Assembly: GCA_947179485.1 (NCBI GenBank)
Contig: OX359246.1
Location: forward strand, 868,001 to 932,000
Direction: 5' to 3'
DNA from: Allacma fusca
Lineage: Eukaryota; Arthropoda; Collembola; Symphypleona; Sminthuridae
DNA length: 64,000 nucleotides
Shown piece by piece: positions 1 to 13,100 of this stretch (the stretch's first letter is position 1; every line of letters begins with the position of its first letter). A program made the position numbers and the translations under genes. Under the pieces are notes generated by a model that made no database searches, was not told the DNA's origin, and saw nothing but the letters and a program-made list of their open reading frames with translations.

Positions 1-86
1 TTGGGGAAGTTGGCCAGCTTTCTATTACGAAACTTCAGCCCATGTTTTATGATCTTCTTGGTGCACTTTGTGGGAGAGTTCGTTAA
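1..86 (+). CDS. IDS/FPPS-like gene copy 1, last-exon tail (partial)
   Basis: The window opens inside the last coding exon of an isoprenyl-diphosphate-synthase-like gene. Reading frame 3 gives GEVGQLSITKLQPMFYDLLG and then ends in GRVR before a TAA at 84-86. The same C-terminus occurs in copy 3 (63139-63218) and, more diverged, in copy 2 (38960-39036). The similarity to copy 3 continues past the stop: the same 20-base block around 182-201 recurs near 63322-63341, so the duplication included 3' flanking DNA and copies 1 and 3 look like closer relatives. Everything upstream, including the catalytic motifs, lies outside the window, so its integrity cannot be judged. Confidence 0.85.
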   Translation, partial: GEVGQLSITKLQPMFYDLLGALCGRVR

Positions 87-1245
87 ATTATTTTTTTTCT
101 TTCAATGTTACATTGATATTGTACAGTAAAACAACTATTGTTTTTGCTAATTTGATATGAATTTGCGGCAAGCATTCAATGTATTTGAATAGACAAACCA
201 GACATTCAAAACTAGTAGAAAGCCCTCCTCAGTAGGGATCATACTTAATATATAGGTTTGGGATACTCTTGCATAGACGCTAGAATATGCATGACTATAA
301 TGAGAATTAAGGTTCCAAATATTAGAGTAATTCAAACAAAATAACATGATCGAGCGCACTTGGGAACTTCCTACCAAGGCCCAGCCCGTGCCTCACGTTT
401 GACCCGAAGATTGCGACTGGGGCTAGTCCCGCTTGAACATACACATGTTAATATTGATATTCAGTATCGACAATTTTGATTTTATCCTTCTTTCCTGATG
501 TAGCTTCTGATAACCAGCAGATAATGTGTAAAAACTGGAGATGGTAACTATATTCTACAACGATCAATGGTTTGCCCCTGACGTTTATTAATAGTCATTA
601 CAAAACTCACTCGGGATAGGAAACTGCCTTCTTTTGAGTGTAAATGGAATGTTAGAGTCAGATGGAATCAAATCCATTTGTGGTATGAACACTAACACCT
701 TGAGCACTTCCTGTCAATATTTCAACATGAATGATATTATTAGCTAAGTGCTTAACTATTAGCATTGTACCATTACGTAATCCTCTTTCTGTGTTCAAAC
801 TCGAAAGCATCACAATTGATTGTCCATGAGTAAAACCAGGCTGCGATAACCAAATACATAGTTTTCTAAACCTTTCACCCTGAAACTTGATTATGGTCAT
901 GTATAAGTTTAATTTAACAGGAAATTGTCTTCTTCAAAAGAAAATGGATATTCTCCTTCATTTGAAGATAGTATGACCAACTCGGGGAAGAAACATTGTT
1001 TCCCCTTTCGTCCGATCTGTTAATACCTTTGCGAATATAATTTTAAGCTTGAATTCTGTAATTCTCAGCCGTGTATTTTTCCGTAGACCCCGTTTAGTAT
1101 TTACATTTCGGAGTAGTAATAATCGATCCAATTTAAATTTAAAAAATAAGCGGGCATTCCATTAGGATTAATGAAGTGTAACTACTCTCCGGAAAATTAT
1201 GCATGCCACTTTTTTTGCACCATAAGGAGCATCAGCACTTACGTA
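87..1245. other. intergenic, no gene seen
   Basis: AT-rich DNA downstream of IDS copy 1. The first 230 bases resemble the 3' flank of copy 3. The short open frames here have no recognisable domain and are probably chance. Confidence 0.6.
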
Positions 1246-1530
1246 TTGCTACTGTATAATGCCTAAATAATTTTTTTTAAATATTTTTCATTTAAAATTT
1301 TCTCTTCTAATTTAAAAGAATTACTTATTTTGGGGGTGGATGACTGCCCGTGACAATGTCGCCACTTTTGCTACCGTACAATGCTTTAATAATTGATTTT
1401 TTAAATTTTAAAAAAATATTTTTCTCTTCTAATTTTAAAGAGTCTTGGTGGTTAGCGGCCCATGACAATGTCCCCGCCCTTTGCTACTGTATAACGATTT
1501 AATAATTTAAAAATAATTTAAATAATTTAT
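1246..1530. repeat. degenerate tandem repeat, about 115-120 bp unit
   Basis: A block starting TTGCTACYGTAYAAYG, followed by AATAATT and a long T/A-rich tract, starts at 1246, 1368 and 1481. The units share TGACAATGTC and CTTCTAATTTTAAA segments. It is an imperfect repeat with two full units and one partial. Confidence 0.6.
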
Positions 1531-1734
1531 TAAATAGTCGTTTATATTTGCATCTCGAATCAGTATTACACCAAGACGAAGATATAAATCTTTATTTCTC
1601 TACAAATTATTTCTAAATTCGTAGAGGATAAGCCGGTGGTATGCAAGTACAGCAAACCAAAGCTATGTATTTGAGTGCTATAGTGCGATGCATGATCTAG
1701 GAGTGTTCATTTAAAGATTATCGCGCTTATTACG

Positions 1735-1917
1735 CTATATAGCAAGCCGCTCTACTATTTAGTATACTACTTAACTATATATCGAAGCAAGCCAGTGGTA
1801 TAAGGTGAGTATAAGCTCGCTCAGCTCGCTGTGCTTCTCCGCTTGCTTGTTGTATGTACCACCGGCATGCTTGGCTATAGAGTGAAATAGTATACTACAT
1901 AGTGGCTTGCTATATAG
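1735..1917. repeat. foldback (imperfect long inverted repeat)
   Basis: The 14-base CTATATAGCAAGCC at 1735-1748 recurs inverted at 1904-1917. Inside them TAGTATACTA, CAAGCC and a GAGCTGAGCGAG-like block also mirror each other. It looks like a foldback or MITE-type element; I did not find a clear target duplication. Confidence 0.55.
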
Positions 1918-4900
1918 TGAAAACCTAATTATCCTGATTTTTCCAGGTCTTCGTAAAAGTCTAACAAAGTATCTCAAAGTAATGCATTTCTGTTCTGTAT
2001 TAATGACATGTGATTCTATCAAAAATTAACACTCTGGAGACAATACGTAATGTAGCTAAGTTTCGACTAAAATTAGAGCTAGAACATTTTGAACCTAAGC
2101 AGCAAACTTTCGTAATTAATTAAATAAAACCCCTATTTCAGAATGCGCAAATATTTGTGTTAGTTAAATAATAGTCTTAACTTACGAAAAATTGGTGATT
2201 CTTTTCTCCATGATACGTCAGGGCTAATACGGCAGCTTTAGTTTTTTCATCAGTTTTTTCAATGCTTGAAACAGACGAACTTGCTTTACTTACGTAATTA
2301 GCTTTCGGTTTAAGATTTTCTGCCAAAGTATGTTTGTAAATTCCGTGATTAGAAAAATGTCTCGCGAAGGATAGTCTACATGGGTTCTGTTATTGAATCG
2401 GGCGTGGTTAGCATTACATCTTGGTATTATATTTGATTTAGATTGTTTTTAAATTCATTAGTTATTTTAATTTCGAAATTTAAAAAAGCATAATAGCGAA
2501 GCTCTAATCCCATAACCAAATTAATGCCAGCAAAGATGCTAGAAATAAACAACCCAATGCTTGAAAACATTTCAAATAAAAATACAAAATACATTCACCA
2601 ATTCAAATCACGTATGAAAACGTTACCAGAATGAAAACACATTTGCGCAGAAAGTTTGGCCAGAATTGTTTTGAATAGTTTACAAATTTTCTTTAATTAA
2701 CTTCAATTTGGATAACATATGAAATTGGTTTTCCAATTCCAACAACTGTGGTAATTGTCCGTTCGTCATCTTGAGTAAGTTTGTCATTAGTTTCGGCGTT
2801 CAGAAATTTTTAAATGTTTTGTACTGTCAAATTGAAAATATGATCTAAACTTTGGGTTTTATTGGGATTCACGGGTATGCCGTTTGAATCACAATGTGAG
2901 CTTAATCATTGTTTGATGAGTTATCGGTTGTGTAGGACTGGATATTACTCAGATTAATTCCATAATCGCGTAAAATCTCAAATAATGCATCCCCCATCAT
3001 TTCCCGTGTGCTTTCCAAGAAGGTTTGTAGTCTCAAGACGTTTGTGGACATCGTGCTCTCATTCGTTATTGATTAGTGTATCGTGATTCCCAGAAATGGT
3101 ATTTGATCAGGGTATGTCCAGGCGTCAATGCAGAGGCTATACTTTCCGGTGGAAACTGCAAAATAATTTTTATAATATATATAAAAGTTACACTTTTAGA
3201 TATATTGTTTCAATTAAATTCTATTTGACAGTTATTGCATTAACTACCTGATTTACAAAATTATTTACATCTCGGAAATGTAAATTAATTCAACGGAAAT
3301 GACAGTACCTCAATTTGTTTCTTCTTTATCAACTTCATGTCTTGTGAGTAACCAGTTGGTCTGTGCGGATCGTACCAGCTGCAATAGTTTCAACATTTTG
3401 GTTTAAGTAAAAATTATATCTTGGAAATTGGAATCCTCTACTTCAAGAAATGGCTGGTTAGATGTAACGATCCACTTGAAACGAAGCTTATGGAATTTTG
3501 TGTTGTCAAATATCTATGTTATAAAAGACGCACTTAAAATTTAAATGTCATTTTGTTATGGTTCATCAAACCGAATGTTAATTAACAATTAATCAACTAT
3601 CGTTCACCACGTTTTTAGTTTGCAGATAGGAGATCAAGCTTCCGGATAGACCCGTCTCGGAAGTTAGTTTACATAATTGCTTGTTCTGGAGATTAGCAGA
3701 CATGATTGAAGTACTGTGCTTTCCATTGCATGACGAATAAGTGCTATGATTAAAAATGAAAATGCACCAGCTATTGTATTAAGTGCAACGAGCATTTCGT
3801 AGTTCATGAAATGCTGAGAAATGCTGAAAACTGAGGTTATGCATCCGATCCGATCCGTAACCAAAACTCTGATTGAATTTTTGTATCCGATCCGCTCGGA
3901 TAATTACCGGATGTGGTCAATTTTAAATCCAATACGCATTTCCCGGATAACCGTGAATCGGTTATCCGACCTAATCTGAAGCGTATGTATCATTAATTAC
4001 AGCTTAATGTATGAACAAGTTGACATTAGGGAAACAATGAAAGCAGCGACAGGAAACTATTACAGCCGAGTCGAAGAGATGAACCAGCCTCGCGTATCAC
4101 ATGAATAAACCATCCTTATAATATTACAACCGCCAAAGAATTCGTGCATTCATCTTAAGCAATTCCAAATTTGGTGAAATAGCACCTTGTGTAGAAATTG
4201 CCTATCCGGGCCGCAGTGCTACATAAAATAATGCCAATTCACTACTAAATCGGTTGTGTAACTTTTAGAACGCTAGACATCTCACTAAATACAGTTAATC
4301 AATGTTTTCACTTAACTTATAAGCTTAAAAATATTAAGTAAAACAATAGTCAATGTAATTGCTAGTAAATTTGACAGATATTTAATAAATAATTGTAATT
4401 TTATTTTAAGGTGTAGAATTATATTTAGGTTGCTATCGCAATTGTGAGTGCTGATATCATAATTAATTCATGTGCTGTAAAATCACGAAGCACTGAAGAC
4501 ACAATTGTGTTGACTTCAGTCATTAAGAGTTAAAACGATATTTAAGAATAGGAAATATGTAGCCACGCAAGATAGTTGCTGCCAAGAATCAAACCTTCGA
4601 TATCGTGTATGTTGATTTTACGCATCTTCTGACAATAGTTCTGAAGTTGGATTAGAATTCGATCAACAGGAACTAAAAGGTATCGAAAGCGTTATCCTCC
4701 TTAGAAGTCGAGGAAAGCAGTAAATATTTGGAATAACCTTTCAAGTAAATCTTACGTGTTAAAACTGATGTTTCATCTTAAACAATTGCAGTTAATGAGA
4801 ACAGTAAGATGCCTTTTGAGATCCAAGTAGTAGAGTGTGTATTAACAAAGTTGTTTGGAACACAAAATTGTTGGTCAGGAACGACTTGTGCTGAATGTTG

Positions 4901-5930
4901 TATTTCCAGAACCTCCGGAAACTGTTGTAAGAATACTTGCAGAGCTTCAAATTAACCAGGATAGCATGCCTGCTTGTTATTACGCAAACCTCAAGTGGTC
5001 CGTTTGATGATTACCAAACACCAGGTCCATCTTGATCGATAGAAAGCCACTGTTATGAGATGTTTTTGCTTTACTACGGAATTGTTGTTTTACAAGCTGT
5101 ATTGATTAATAAAAAGCACAACCACTTATTGATGCTAGCATAACTCACTCCAACACATTATGTGATAAAGCAGGTAAATTGTATTGGAATATAATTGCTC
5201 AAAACCTTTGCAATAACTTTGTAAACCTTGAGGTCAAACTGCAAACAGGAGTACTGACAAAAATGTTCAAATTACCCTTTGCCGAAGCCAAATTTGTTTA
5301 ACAAAATTATACTTTTGTTAACATATTAATAAAGTGCTCGGTACGTGTATGGGTTAATTTTGATAAATTTGGATCGTTATATAGAACATTCTTCTAAAAT
5401 ATCCTAGTGTAGAATTGTTCTGATCATGGAATCACTCGCTCAAGGTATCATGCCCTTAATGGACTCATTTCACATAAATGCGCTGTTGAGGGGAACAATT
5501 CGGGGAGACATTACAGCGTCATGAACATATTTATGTATACAGTCATTGCCCTTTAAAATGGCACTCGTTAAGTTTTACTCTGGAATTTTCCGATGCATGA
5601 GGCCATACGAGGTCATAAAGACCCAACCTTCGGTCGAATGACTCCAAGTGAGTCCAAATTCATCTTTCCGGGTTTACTTGTTTTACGCGTTTGTTTTGTA
5701 CATTAAATGTAAAAAATTCCAAATATTTCATCGTAGTTCCGAAAAGTACCCCAGGATAGAGAAATTATTTCGGATCTCTTTTCTGACCTCGAATGCAAAG
5801 CTGATCCAGAGCCTCATTGCTTTGCATGTCCCACAGGAACGGGTGATCCTCGTAAAGAGACTGATGACTATACGGAGGAGCCCTTCGTTCGCAATCGTTT
5901 TATCCACGGTATCCTTTAGAACAAGTTGTT
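1918..5930. other. intergenic, no gene seen
   Basis: About 4 kb of AT-rich DNA. At roughly 3838-3970 a cluster of ATCCGATCCG / GGTTATCCG-type motifs looks like an eroded MITE. No open frame shows a recognisable domain. Confidence 0.5.
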
Positions 5931-5938
5931 GCAGACAC

Positions 5939-6671
5939 TAGAGCATCTCAGGCGGTTGAAATTTGCGGGTAAGTCCGTAAACAGCCCGGCCCGCCCGGGC
6001 TTTGGGCGGGTACGGGTAAAATTTATTACACTTGACGGGCTACGGGTGGGTACGGTCATTTCAATGCGGTTAAAAAAGACCGTGAAAGTCCGTAAAAGCC
6101 CGTGAAAAAATTCATGTGTGGTGCACGCTGGATCAGGGGTTGTAAAAGTTTATTTGCTTGAATACATGGAACGATTTTCGAACGTTTGTAATTTTATCTT
6201 TCAAAAAGACTTGACATTCAATGTCAATGAATTAAATTACAGGAAACAGTCTTAAGATTGCAAGTTTGGAAATCATTTAAACACGTACTGGTTGAATATA
6301 GATTTCCATAAATTATGTGAATGCAATGAGTGCAGGGACATTTTAGCAGGCAATCGCGCTAAGGAGGTACGTCAACTCTGACCAACCATAATTGTAAGTA
6401 TTCTGCAGTGGAAGCAACCCCAGCTCTTACCAATTTCATTCAAAAAAAGGCGAAAATGAAAAATTGAATTAATAAAAAATTGTTCTGTGTCTGCAGCTAT
6501 CTATTTACAAGCTGCACTGGTATTAGCGGGCGGGCTACGGGCTTTTTTAAATTTTACGGGCCGGGCCGGGCTTAATTGTTGAACTTTAATTTCTGGCCGG
6601 GCGGGCACGGGTAAACATTTACGGGCCGCGGGCGGGTACAGGCCTAAAATATCCCACGGGGTGATGCTCTA
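5939..6671. mobile_element. hAT-like MITE, GC-rich
   Basis: A 733-bp element with 9-bp terminal inverted repeats TAGAGCATC...GATGCTCTA. The flanks are GCAGACAC (5931-5938) and GTAGACAC (6672-6679), a 7/8 match to an 8-bp target duplication, as hAT elements make. Subterminal regions hold many CGGGC / GCCCG repeats that stand out from the AT-rich surroundings. It has no transposase, so it is non-autonomous. Confidence 0.75.
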
Positions 6672-6679
6672 GTAGACAC

Positions 6680-6986
6680 CGTTCTCGGCCCCGTGTAAAC
6701 TATATGTTCCGGCCAAAGTACGGAAGTAGGTCCTGTAGTATATGCAAAATTATCTTAATGGTGGGCACGTTGAAGATTTTAAATAAACCAATAAGTTTCG
6801 ATTCAGATATCATTTGCTTATATATAATCCCAGTTCTATAATAACAGGTATACTGATATGTTCCTCTTTGAGAAGCCCTAAGAGTATAATTAGACATTCG
6901 CCGTCTTTATAATGAAATAAAAATATCTTTAATAGCCGTCAAATATCCGCCGCCTTACTTACATGCGACGATATATTAAATACAGA
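6680..6986. other. intergenic, no gene seen
   Basis: Short AT-rich stretch between two MITEs. Nothing recognisable. Confidence 0.5.
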
Positions 6987-6994
6987 CTAAGATC

Positions 6995-7788
6995 CATAAA
7001 TATATAGCACTTGAAATACTTAAGTACAAAATACTATCTAAAATACAAAATACGTATCTTGTATCTTGTATTGTTAACCTACTGGGGTCGTCGTAGTATT
7101 TTGTATCTTAGTATTTTATAAATTACGATGCTGGTAAGTATTTGATATTTTATTTGCAGCCATTTTTAGTAACATGAAGTACTTAAAATAAGATACTTAA
7201 TCACAACACTTAAGTACTGAATTTTGTGAAATTGCCGCAGTCATGCTTGTTGAAAACTATTTGTGACCCTTAACATGTAGTATATGAACGGTTTTAGAAC
7301 ATATAGATTAAGAAACGTCGTATGGACTGGAAATATTAAACGGTTAAATTCGCTGTTTTTCCAGTCTTTCCAACATCAGGTTCTTCTCGTTAGCATGCTT
7401 TCAAAATTATAAATTATAAGAAAGTCTAGAATACCTCTTCTTAATATCCTATTGTCATTTTAAGCTTGTGTGAAAAGATTGTTTAGAATTTCAGGACTGA
7501 TTTTTAGTGCGCGTAGATCTAGATTGACGGAGGAAATGTTCGAAAGCTTGTATTTTTGAAATTATGTGCTCGATTTCCAAACCAATAATTTCGTTTATTT
7601 CCTGAGTTTTAAGTATTTCAGATAGTATTTTCTGCTTAGATATTTTTGAAGCAGTTTTTGATTTGTAATTTACTTAGGTATTTTGGAAAAGCTCGTTGCT
7701 TATTTAGTGTTTAGTATTTTATGTTACCAAAAAATTAAAAAGTATTTGATATTTTTTAAACAAAAATGAGATATTTTACACATCTCTG
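6995..7788. mobile_element. hAT-like MITE
   Basis: Flanked by perfect 8-bp direct repeats CTAAGATC (6987-6994 and 7789-7796). The right end read inward is CAGAGATGTGTA, a hAT-type terminus. The left end CATAAATATATA matches it except at G positions, as if the left end had lost its Gs. The interior is full of AGTATTTTGTAT / AAGTATC repeats. It carries no coding region. Confidence 0.75.
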
Positions 7789-7796
7789 CTAAGATC

Positions 7797-8060
7797 GCAC
7801 ACTAACAAATTTACTGGACACAATCTGTCAATATATTTTTCATCATCGGCATGCCCCTAGCAATGCCTACAATTAACTGATGCAGAATTCATTCTCAAAT
7901 TTGAACAAAGTTCTCGGCTCCTATCGCAACAAATTCGCAGAGTTGGAGTCAAAAATAATTAATGTTATGGCCACGACTGGACTCCATCAATCTCACCGTT
8001 GCAGGCAACTTCTACATTTTTCATAATAATCATACCTTTACACAATGTCCAATTGTGTGT
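7797..8060. other. intergenic, no gene seen
   Basis: Host sequence between a MITE and a LINE. Nothing recognisable. Confidence 0.45.
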
Positions 8061-8790
8061 TATATTTGAGGTAAACCTTTCTTGTATTCCAAAAACACAT
8101 TGGGTGTAACTGTTATTCAAAGCTCGCTCCGTAATTAAACCCAAATAACTGCAGAAGAAAATTGAGTGGAGAGACGAGGTTTGTAACAGTGAATAGATAA
8201 ACGTACAGTGTGCAAATATATAGTGCTCAAGATCAATCAAACACACACATGTGCAGATTAAACACATGAGAAAATCTCAATAAAACAGTATCACCACAGC
8301 CCTATAAACAAAGGAAGAGCGAAGGTTTTTCCCTCCCAAAGACTGAATATAAGACATACGTGAACCGATATAGTGTAAAAGTGTATATCACAAGTGGAGA
8401 GAGACTGTGCCATGCAAGTGCATACTACTACCTATACCCACACAAACTCTGAGCAAAGTTTTTACAGTCACGTGACCAAAACTGGGCGGAGATTAAGGAT
8501 AGTGTCAGCTGAGCCGACAACAAGCACTTGACAACAAAGACAGCTTACCCTTAGCAACAGTAAATAGCCGACAACCAGCACGTGGCATCAAAACTGACCG
8601 ACTACCCGGGGGAGACAAACAGGAGATACCACTAGGACGATAACCGACACTTGAGAACACAACTGACCGACAACCAACAACCAAAGACCAAGATAGGCCC
8701 TTCACCAGGCAGTACTAGTCAAAGTACTCTTTAAAAAGCTAATCCGAAGAATATCGCAAACTAAAAACAATCAGAGCAATTCCCATAAAA

Positions 8791-8996
8791 GTGTACGGGT
8801 CGCGCTGTAACCAGGAATTTGGACCCCGTACACCAACCCTTGTAAAAGCTCGGGATTGTGAAAAACGTGCCTCTGGTAACTGAAGCTAGAGGTACCCGAG
8901 AATCTCAACGGGAGTAGCAACATCCCAAACTAATAAAAGCCCGGGATTGTGTAGAACGCGCCCCTTGCAACTAGGACGCTAAGGGGTACCCGTGGC
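8791..8996 (+). promoter_or_regulatory. three covarying stem-loops in the LINE-A 5' UTR
   Basis: Three units each follow TAAAAG or ATAAAA. Unit 1 (8791-8833) closes with GTGTACGGG / CCCGTACAC. Unit 2 (8849-8900) has outer stem CTCGGG / CCCGAG and inner stem CCTCT / AGAGG. Unit 3 (8940-8996) has outer CGGG / CCCG and inner CCCCTT / AAGGGG. Units 2 and 3 share GGGATTGTG and a (G/C)TAAC/GCAAC loop, and their stems differ by compensating changes. The array ends about 145 nt before the ORF1 start, so a role in RNA structure or translation is plausible but inferred. Confidence 0.6.
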
Positions 8997-9139
8997 TGAA
9001 TTAGTAAGAGTACTCTCCCAAATCCCAATCGCAAAACTCTAATGCAGGAACACCAAAGCCCAACGATACACCAAGAAGAAGAACCACAATTCCGAAGGAC
9101 ATCACACCAACTTATACACAAGGCAAACTAGACCAACAC

Positions 9140-10162
9140 ATGAATCCTGCCAACCTTGATTCCGCACAGTTCTTCACCCCAAAGCAGGAACGTGAAGTAA
9201 TCTTCCGTCGATCCATCTTGATTAAAACATCGCCATCAAAATCCAATCCATCAACTAGCCAAACACATTCTCCCCTTCTAAACGAGAAGAGGGTAGAGAC
9301 AGGAAAGCTACATTCAGAAGACGAGACTGAGCAGAAAAAAAAAATAGAAAACAAAAAACGTAAACTAGAACACGAAGACACTATACCTCGAATTATACGA
9401 AAGAAGGACGAAAAACAAGAGCAAGAAACCAGACCAGATACAAAGATGGGGCTAGATGATGAAACCAAGATGTTCTTCAAAAGCCTACTACAAGAACACC
9501 AAACGAAATACGACGAAGGACAGGGACAAATCAACGCATCCCTTGAAATCGTGACGCAAAAGCTAAACAGGCTGGAGGGACAAGTCATTCCGGAAGTGAA
9601 AGATCTCCAAAAGAAAACAGCAACACTGGAGAAGAAGGTAACAGTACTGGAGAGAGAAAATGAAATCCTTCACAAAATGATCAGACGCAACAACCTTCTA
9701 TTCTCTGGCATACCAGAAGACCTAAATTGTGAGACATCTGCAGATCTGCCAAAGAAAATCAATGATATTCTCAAGAACTATGCAGTGACTCCAGCTCCAG
9801 CAAATATTGATGTGGCGTTCCGTGTTGGAAAATATCAGATAGGCAAGTCCAGACCAATTAAAGTTCGTTTCATCTACCAATCCCAAGCGGATGAGATACT
9901 GTCTAAAAGCCATGAGAAAGACGGACCACTGCGAAGAGCAAGAATATACGTGAACGAAGACGTCTCGGCAATCGAAGGCACCAACCGGTACTTGATTAGA
10001 AAGGAAACAACTGCAGCAAAACGAGCAGGAGCATTGGTAGAAAACTGGAAAACAAGTACAGTGACAATCCAGGGCATCAAGCTGGAAGCCAAAGGAGGAA
10101 TCCTTTACCGAGATGGGAAGCCGGATGAAACACAACCATCGACAGGAGATCGAAACTTCTGA
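9140..10162 (+). CDS. LINE-A ORF1 protein (coiled coil, L1-ORF1-like RNA-binding core)
   Basis: A 340-aa protein expected to be the RNA-binding, chaperone-like ORF1p of a LINE. Residues 1-110 are polar and Lys/Glu-rich. About 115-180 is a heptad-rich coiled coil. It is followed by RRNNLLFSGIPE and an RRM-like core (about 180-300) with AFRVGK and RPIKVRF, the layout of L1-type ORF1 proteins. The start is ATG at 9140 after a purine-rich leader. The stop is TGA at 10160-10162. ORF2 follows in the same frame with no spacer and no ATG, so ORF2 would be made by readthrough, reinitiation or another recoding route. Confidence 0.85.
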   Translation: MNPANLDSAQFFTPKQEREVIFRRSILIKTSPSKSNPSTSQTHSPLLNEKRVETGKLHSEDETEQKKKIENKKRKLEHEDTIPRIIRKKDEKQEQETRPDTKMGLDDETKMFFKSLLQEHQTKYDEGQGQINASLEIVTQKLNRLEGQVIPEVKDLQKKTATLEKKVTVLERENEILHKMIRRNNLLFSGIPEDLNCETSADLPKKINDILKNYAVTPAPANIDVAFRVGKYQIGKSRPIKVRFIYQSQADEILSKSHEKDGPLRRARIYVNEDVSAIEGTNRYLIRKETTAAKRAGALVENWKTSTVTIQGIKLEAKGGILYRDGKPDETQPSTGDRNF

Positions 10163-13100
10163 AAAGCCGGCCGCCCGCAACCCGCTAAAATTGCAACAAG
10201 TATTTTATTTTGGAACGTGAACGGAATTAAAAGAAAACTATCACTAATAACTAATTTTTTAAACAATATCAAACCTAACATATTCTGCCTAGCTGAAACT
10301 TGGACGAAGGAAAATGTAATCGCTGAAAAGCTCCTACCCAACTACAAGTGCACCACAATTAGTGCAACAACAAATGCAAAAGGGGGTAGACCAAGCGGAG
10401 GCACGCTAGTCGGCGTTAAGACAGAAATATTAAAACCTACGAAAATAACTTTTAAAAATGAAAACTATTTAGAATTAACAATTGACGAAGGAAACAAACT
10501 CCGTGTATACTTCACTTACTTTCCCCCGCCCGAAGAATTTGATGAGTTAGTAGAAGAATTCTTAAGCAACATAACAACCTCAAACGTCATTCTAATGGGA
10601 GACTTCAACGCAAGAATAAGCGCAACAACTCCAGATAACACATCAACGAATAATATGAAAATAACAGACCATCGAAATTCAGAAGATAAAATAACAAACC
10701 GAAGAGGAAAGAAAATGAAAAGGCAACTTGAAAACCAGGGACTTACAATATTGAATGGTAGGACAAAAGGGGACGAAACAGGAAACTACACCTACGTATC
10801 TCAGAGTGGGAACTCTATGATTGATCTGTGTTTAGCTGATAACGAAGCGATGAATGGCATACTCGACTTAAAGGTGATAGAAGCACATGAATCGGATCAC
10901 ATGCCTATTCTTCTACTCAGACAAGAAGAGCAAACCTTTGGATCAAATGAGTCCTCTATAAATAGAATAAATTGGAACAAGGACCTCAAAAAGGCATTCA
11001 CTCGCCAAATCTATATTGAACGTGAAGAAATCAGAACCCGTGTAAATGGAGATATCCAACAATTATCGAAGGAGATGTACACATATGCAAACCAAACTGG
11101 AATGAAAACAACCAGAAGGATAGGAGAAATTCGACATAATGCACCCAAATGGTTCAACCAAGGATGTCGAAAGCTAAAGAAAAAATGCAACGAAAGACTA
11201 AAAGTATTACGGCAAAACCCAGGAAACCAACAACTGACAACAGAATACATAAACGCAAGAAACCAATACAAGAAACACACCTCTAACTCCAAGCTAGAAT
11301 ACTACACGTCTTTAAGAAATACCATCATATCCTCAAAGAACTCGACAGACTTCTGGAAAAGTCTGAACATTTTCAGATGCAATAAAAGAAGATGCGAAAC
11401 TACAAATTTAATTTCAAATGAAGCATGGGAAAATCACTACAGAAACCTATTCGATGGAGCGGACAGTACGCCTTACCGACAGAAACAGACGGCACACCAA
11501 CCATTTCATCTTCATGAACTGAATCAGGCACTAAGGAAATTATCAAACAATAAGAGCTCAGGTACAGACGGCATTCCTAACGAAATCTGGAAATACTTAC
11601 CACTGGAATTCCGGCCATGTCTATTAGAATGCCTGAATAAATGCCTTGCAAATCCCATCCCTGATACGTGGGGGGAAATAATCATAGCTCCAATATATAA
11701 GAAGGGCGACAAAAACTCACCTTGTAACTACAGACCAATTTCTTTAGTCAACACAATAGTAAAGCTATTTACGATGCTCCTGTCAATGCGACTGCACACA
11801 TGGATCGAAAAACATAAGGTGCTATCAGAATCCCAAGCAGCATACAGAAAGCATAGAAGCTGTTCAGACCACTTGTTTGTATTAAACACTCTAATACAGA
11901 ATGCGCTGGCAAACCAGAAGAAGTTGTACTGCTTATTCGTAGATCTGTCAAAGGCATTTGATTCCATTAAGAGGAAACGTCTATGGGATAGGTTAGAAAC
12001 GCTGGGAGTACCTGCCTACATTCTTCAAAAGATACAAGAAATATACAGTCAAGCAAAGGCAAAAATCCAAACATCAGGGGGATATACAAATTTCATGGAC
12101 GTACTTAATGGAGTACTGCAGGGTGAAACACTGAGTCCGACGTTATTCTCTATATATATTGATGAAATCACAGAATTGCTTGTCAAATCCAAAGTACGAG
12201 GGGCGAAACTGCTTACCACTGAAGTTACCATCCTACTTTACGCGGACGACATCGTATTAACAGCAGACTCTCCCGCAGACCTCCAAACCCAGATCGGAAT
12301 TCTCAGCAGATTCTTCAGCAGAAACGATCTCAACATAAACCTGGAAAAAACCAAGGTGGTAATTTTTGGAAAAGGACCAGTACCAACAAAGAAAAACAAA
12401 GTTATGCCAATGGAATTCTACTACAATGGAAATGTCATAGAAATAGCGAGTAGCTACAAATATTTAGGAGTAGAGTTTCATCGAAACGGAAAATTCCACT
12501 ACCACCTCAAACAAACCCTTTTGAAGACAAACGCTGCAGTCGAGTTACTTTTAAACACTACTAGGTCAACAAAACTGAACGATATAGAAATCATTATGAG
12601 ACTCTTCAACTCTCTAGTAACAACAATCCCACTCTACGGATTCCCAATTTGGGGAATGGAGTTTTTAGATGAAATGGAAAAGATACAGACTAAATTTTTA
12701 CGAAGAATTACTGGAGCCTGCAATCTCACTCCTGGATACGTCCTGCGTCTGGAGACTGGAAGTAAATCAATGCGAGCATTAATCGCGAAAAGCATTATAA
12801 CAACAATGTACAACTCTATCTTCTCAGAAAATGCAACTGCTATGGCTTCAAAGTGCTACAGGTTGCTGGAAGCAATCGAGGGAGACACGAATAACAGATC
12901 TCAGTGGAGGACATTATTTAAATCAATTAAACTTGAAGAGGATTTCAACAAATTCACAAGGGAATACTTGAAAAAAAACTGCGACAGTTTATGGAGAAAG
13001 ATAGATCTCCACTCTACAAACACAGATGTAGAAGATATGTTGAAAACTGAGAGCAGCCGGTACATCGGATTAAAAACCCACGTTTGGAGGGAAGACTTTT

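Noticed and set aside
5648..5941. 97-codon plus-strand open frame
   Set aside because: No domain, low-complexity composition, and it ends at the edge of a MITE duplication; likely chance.
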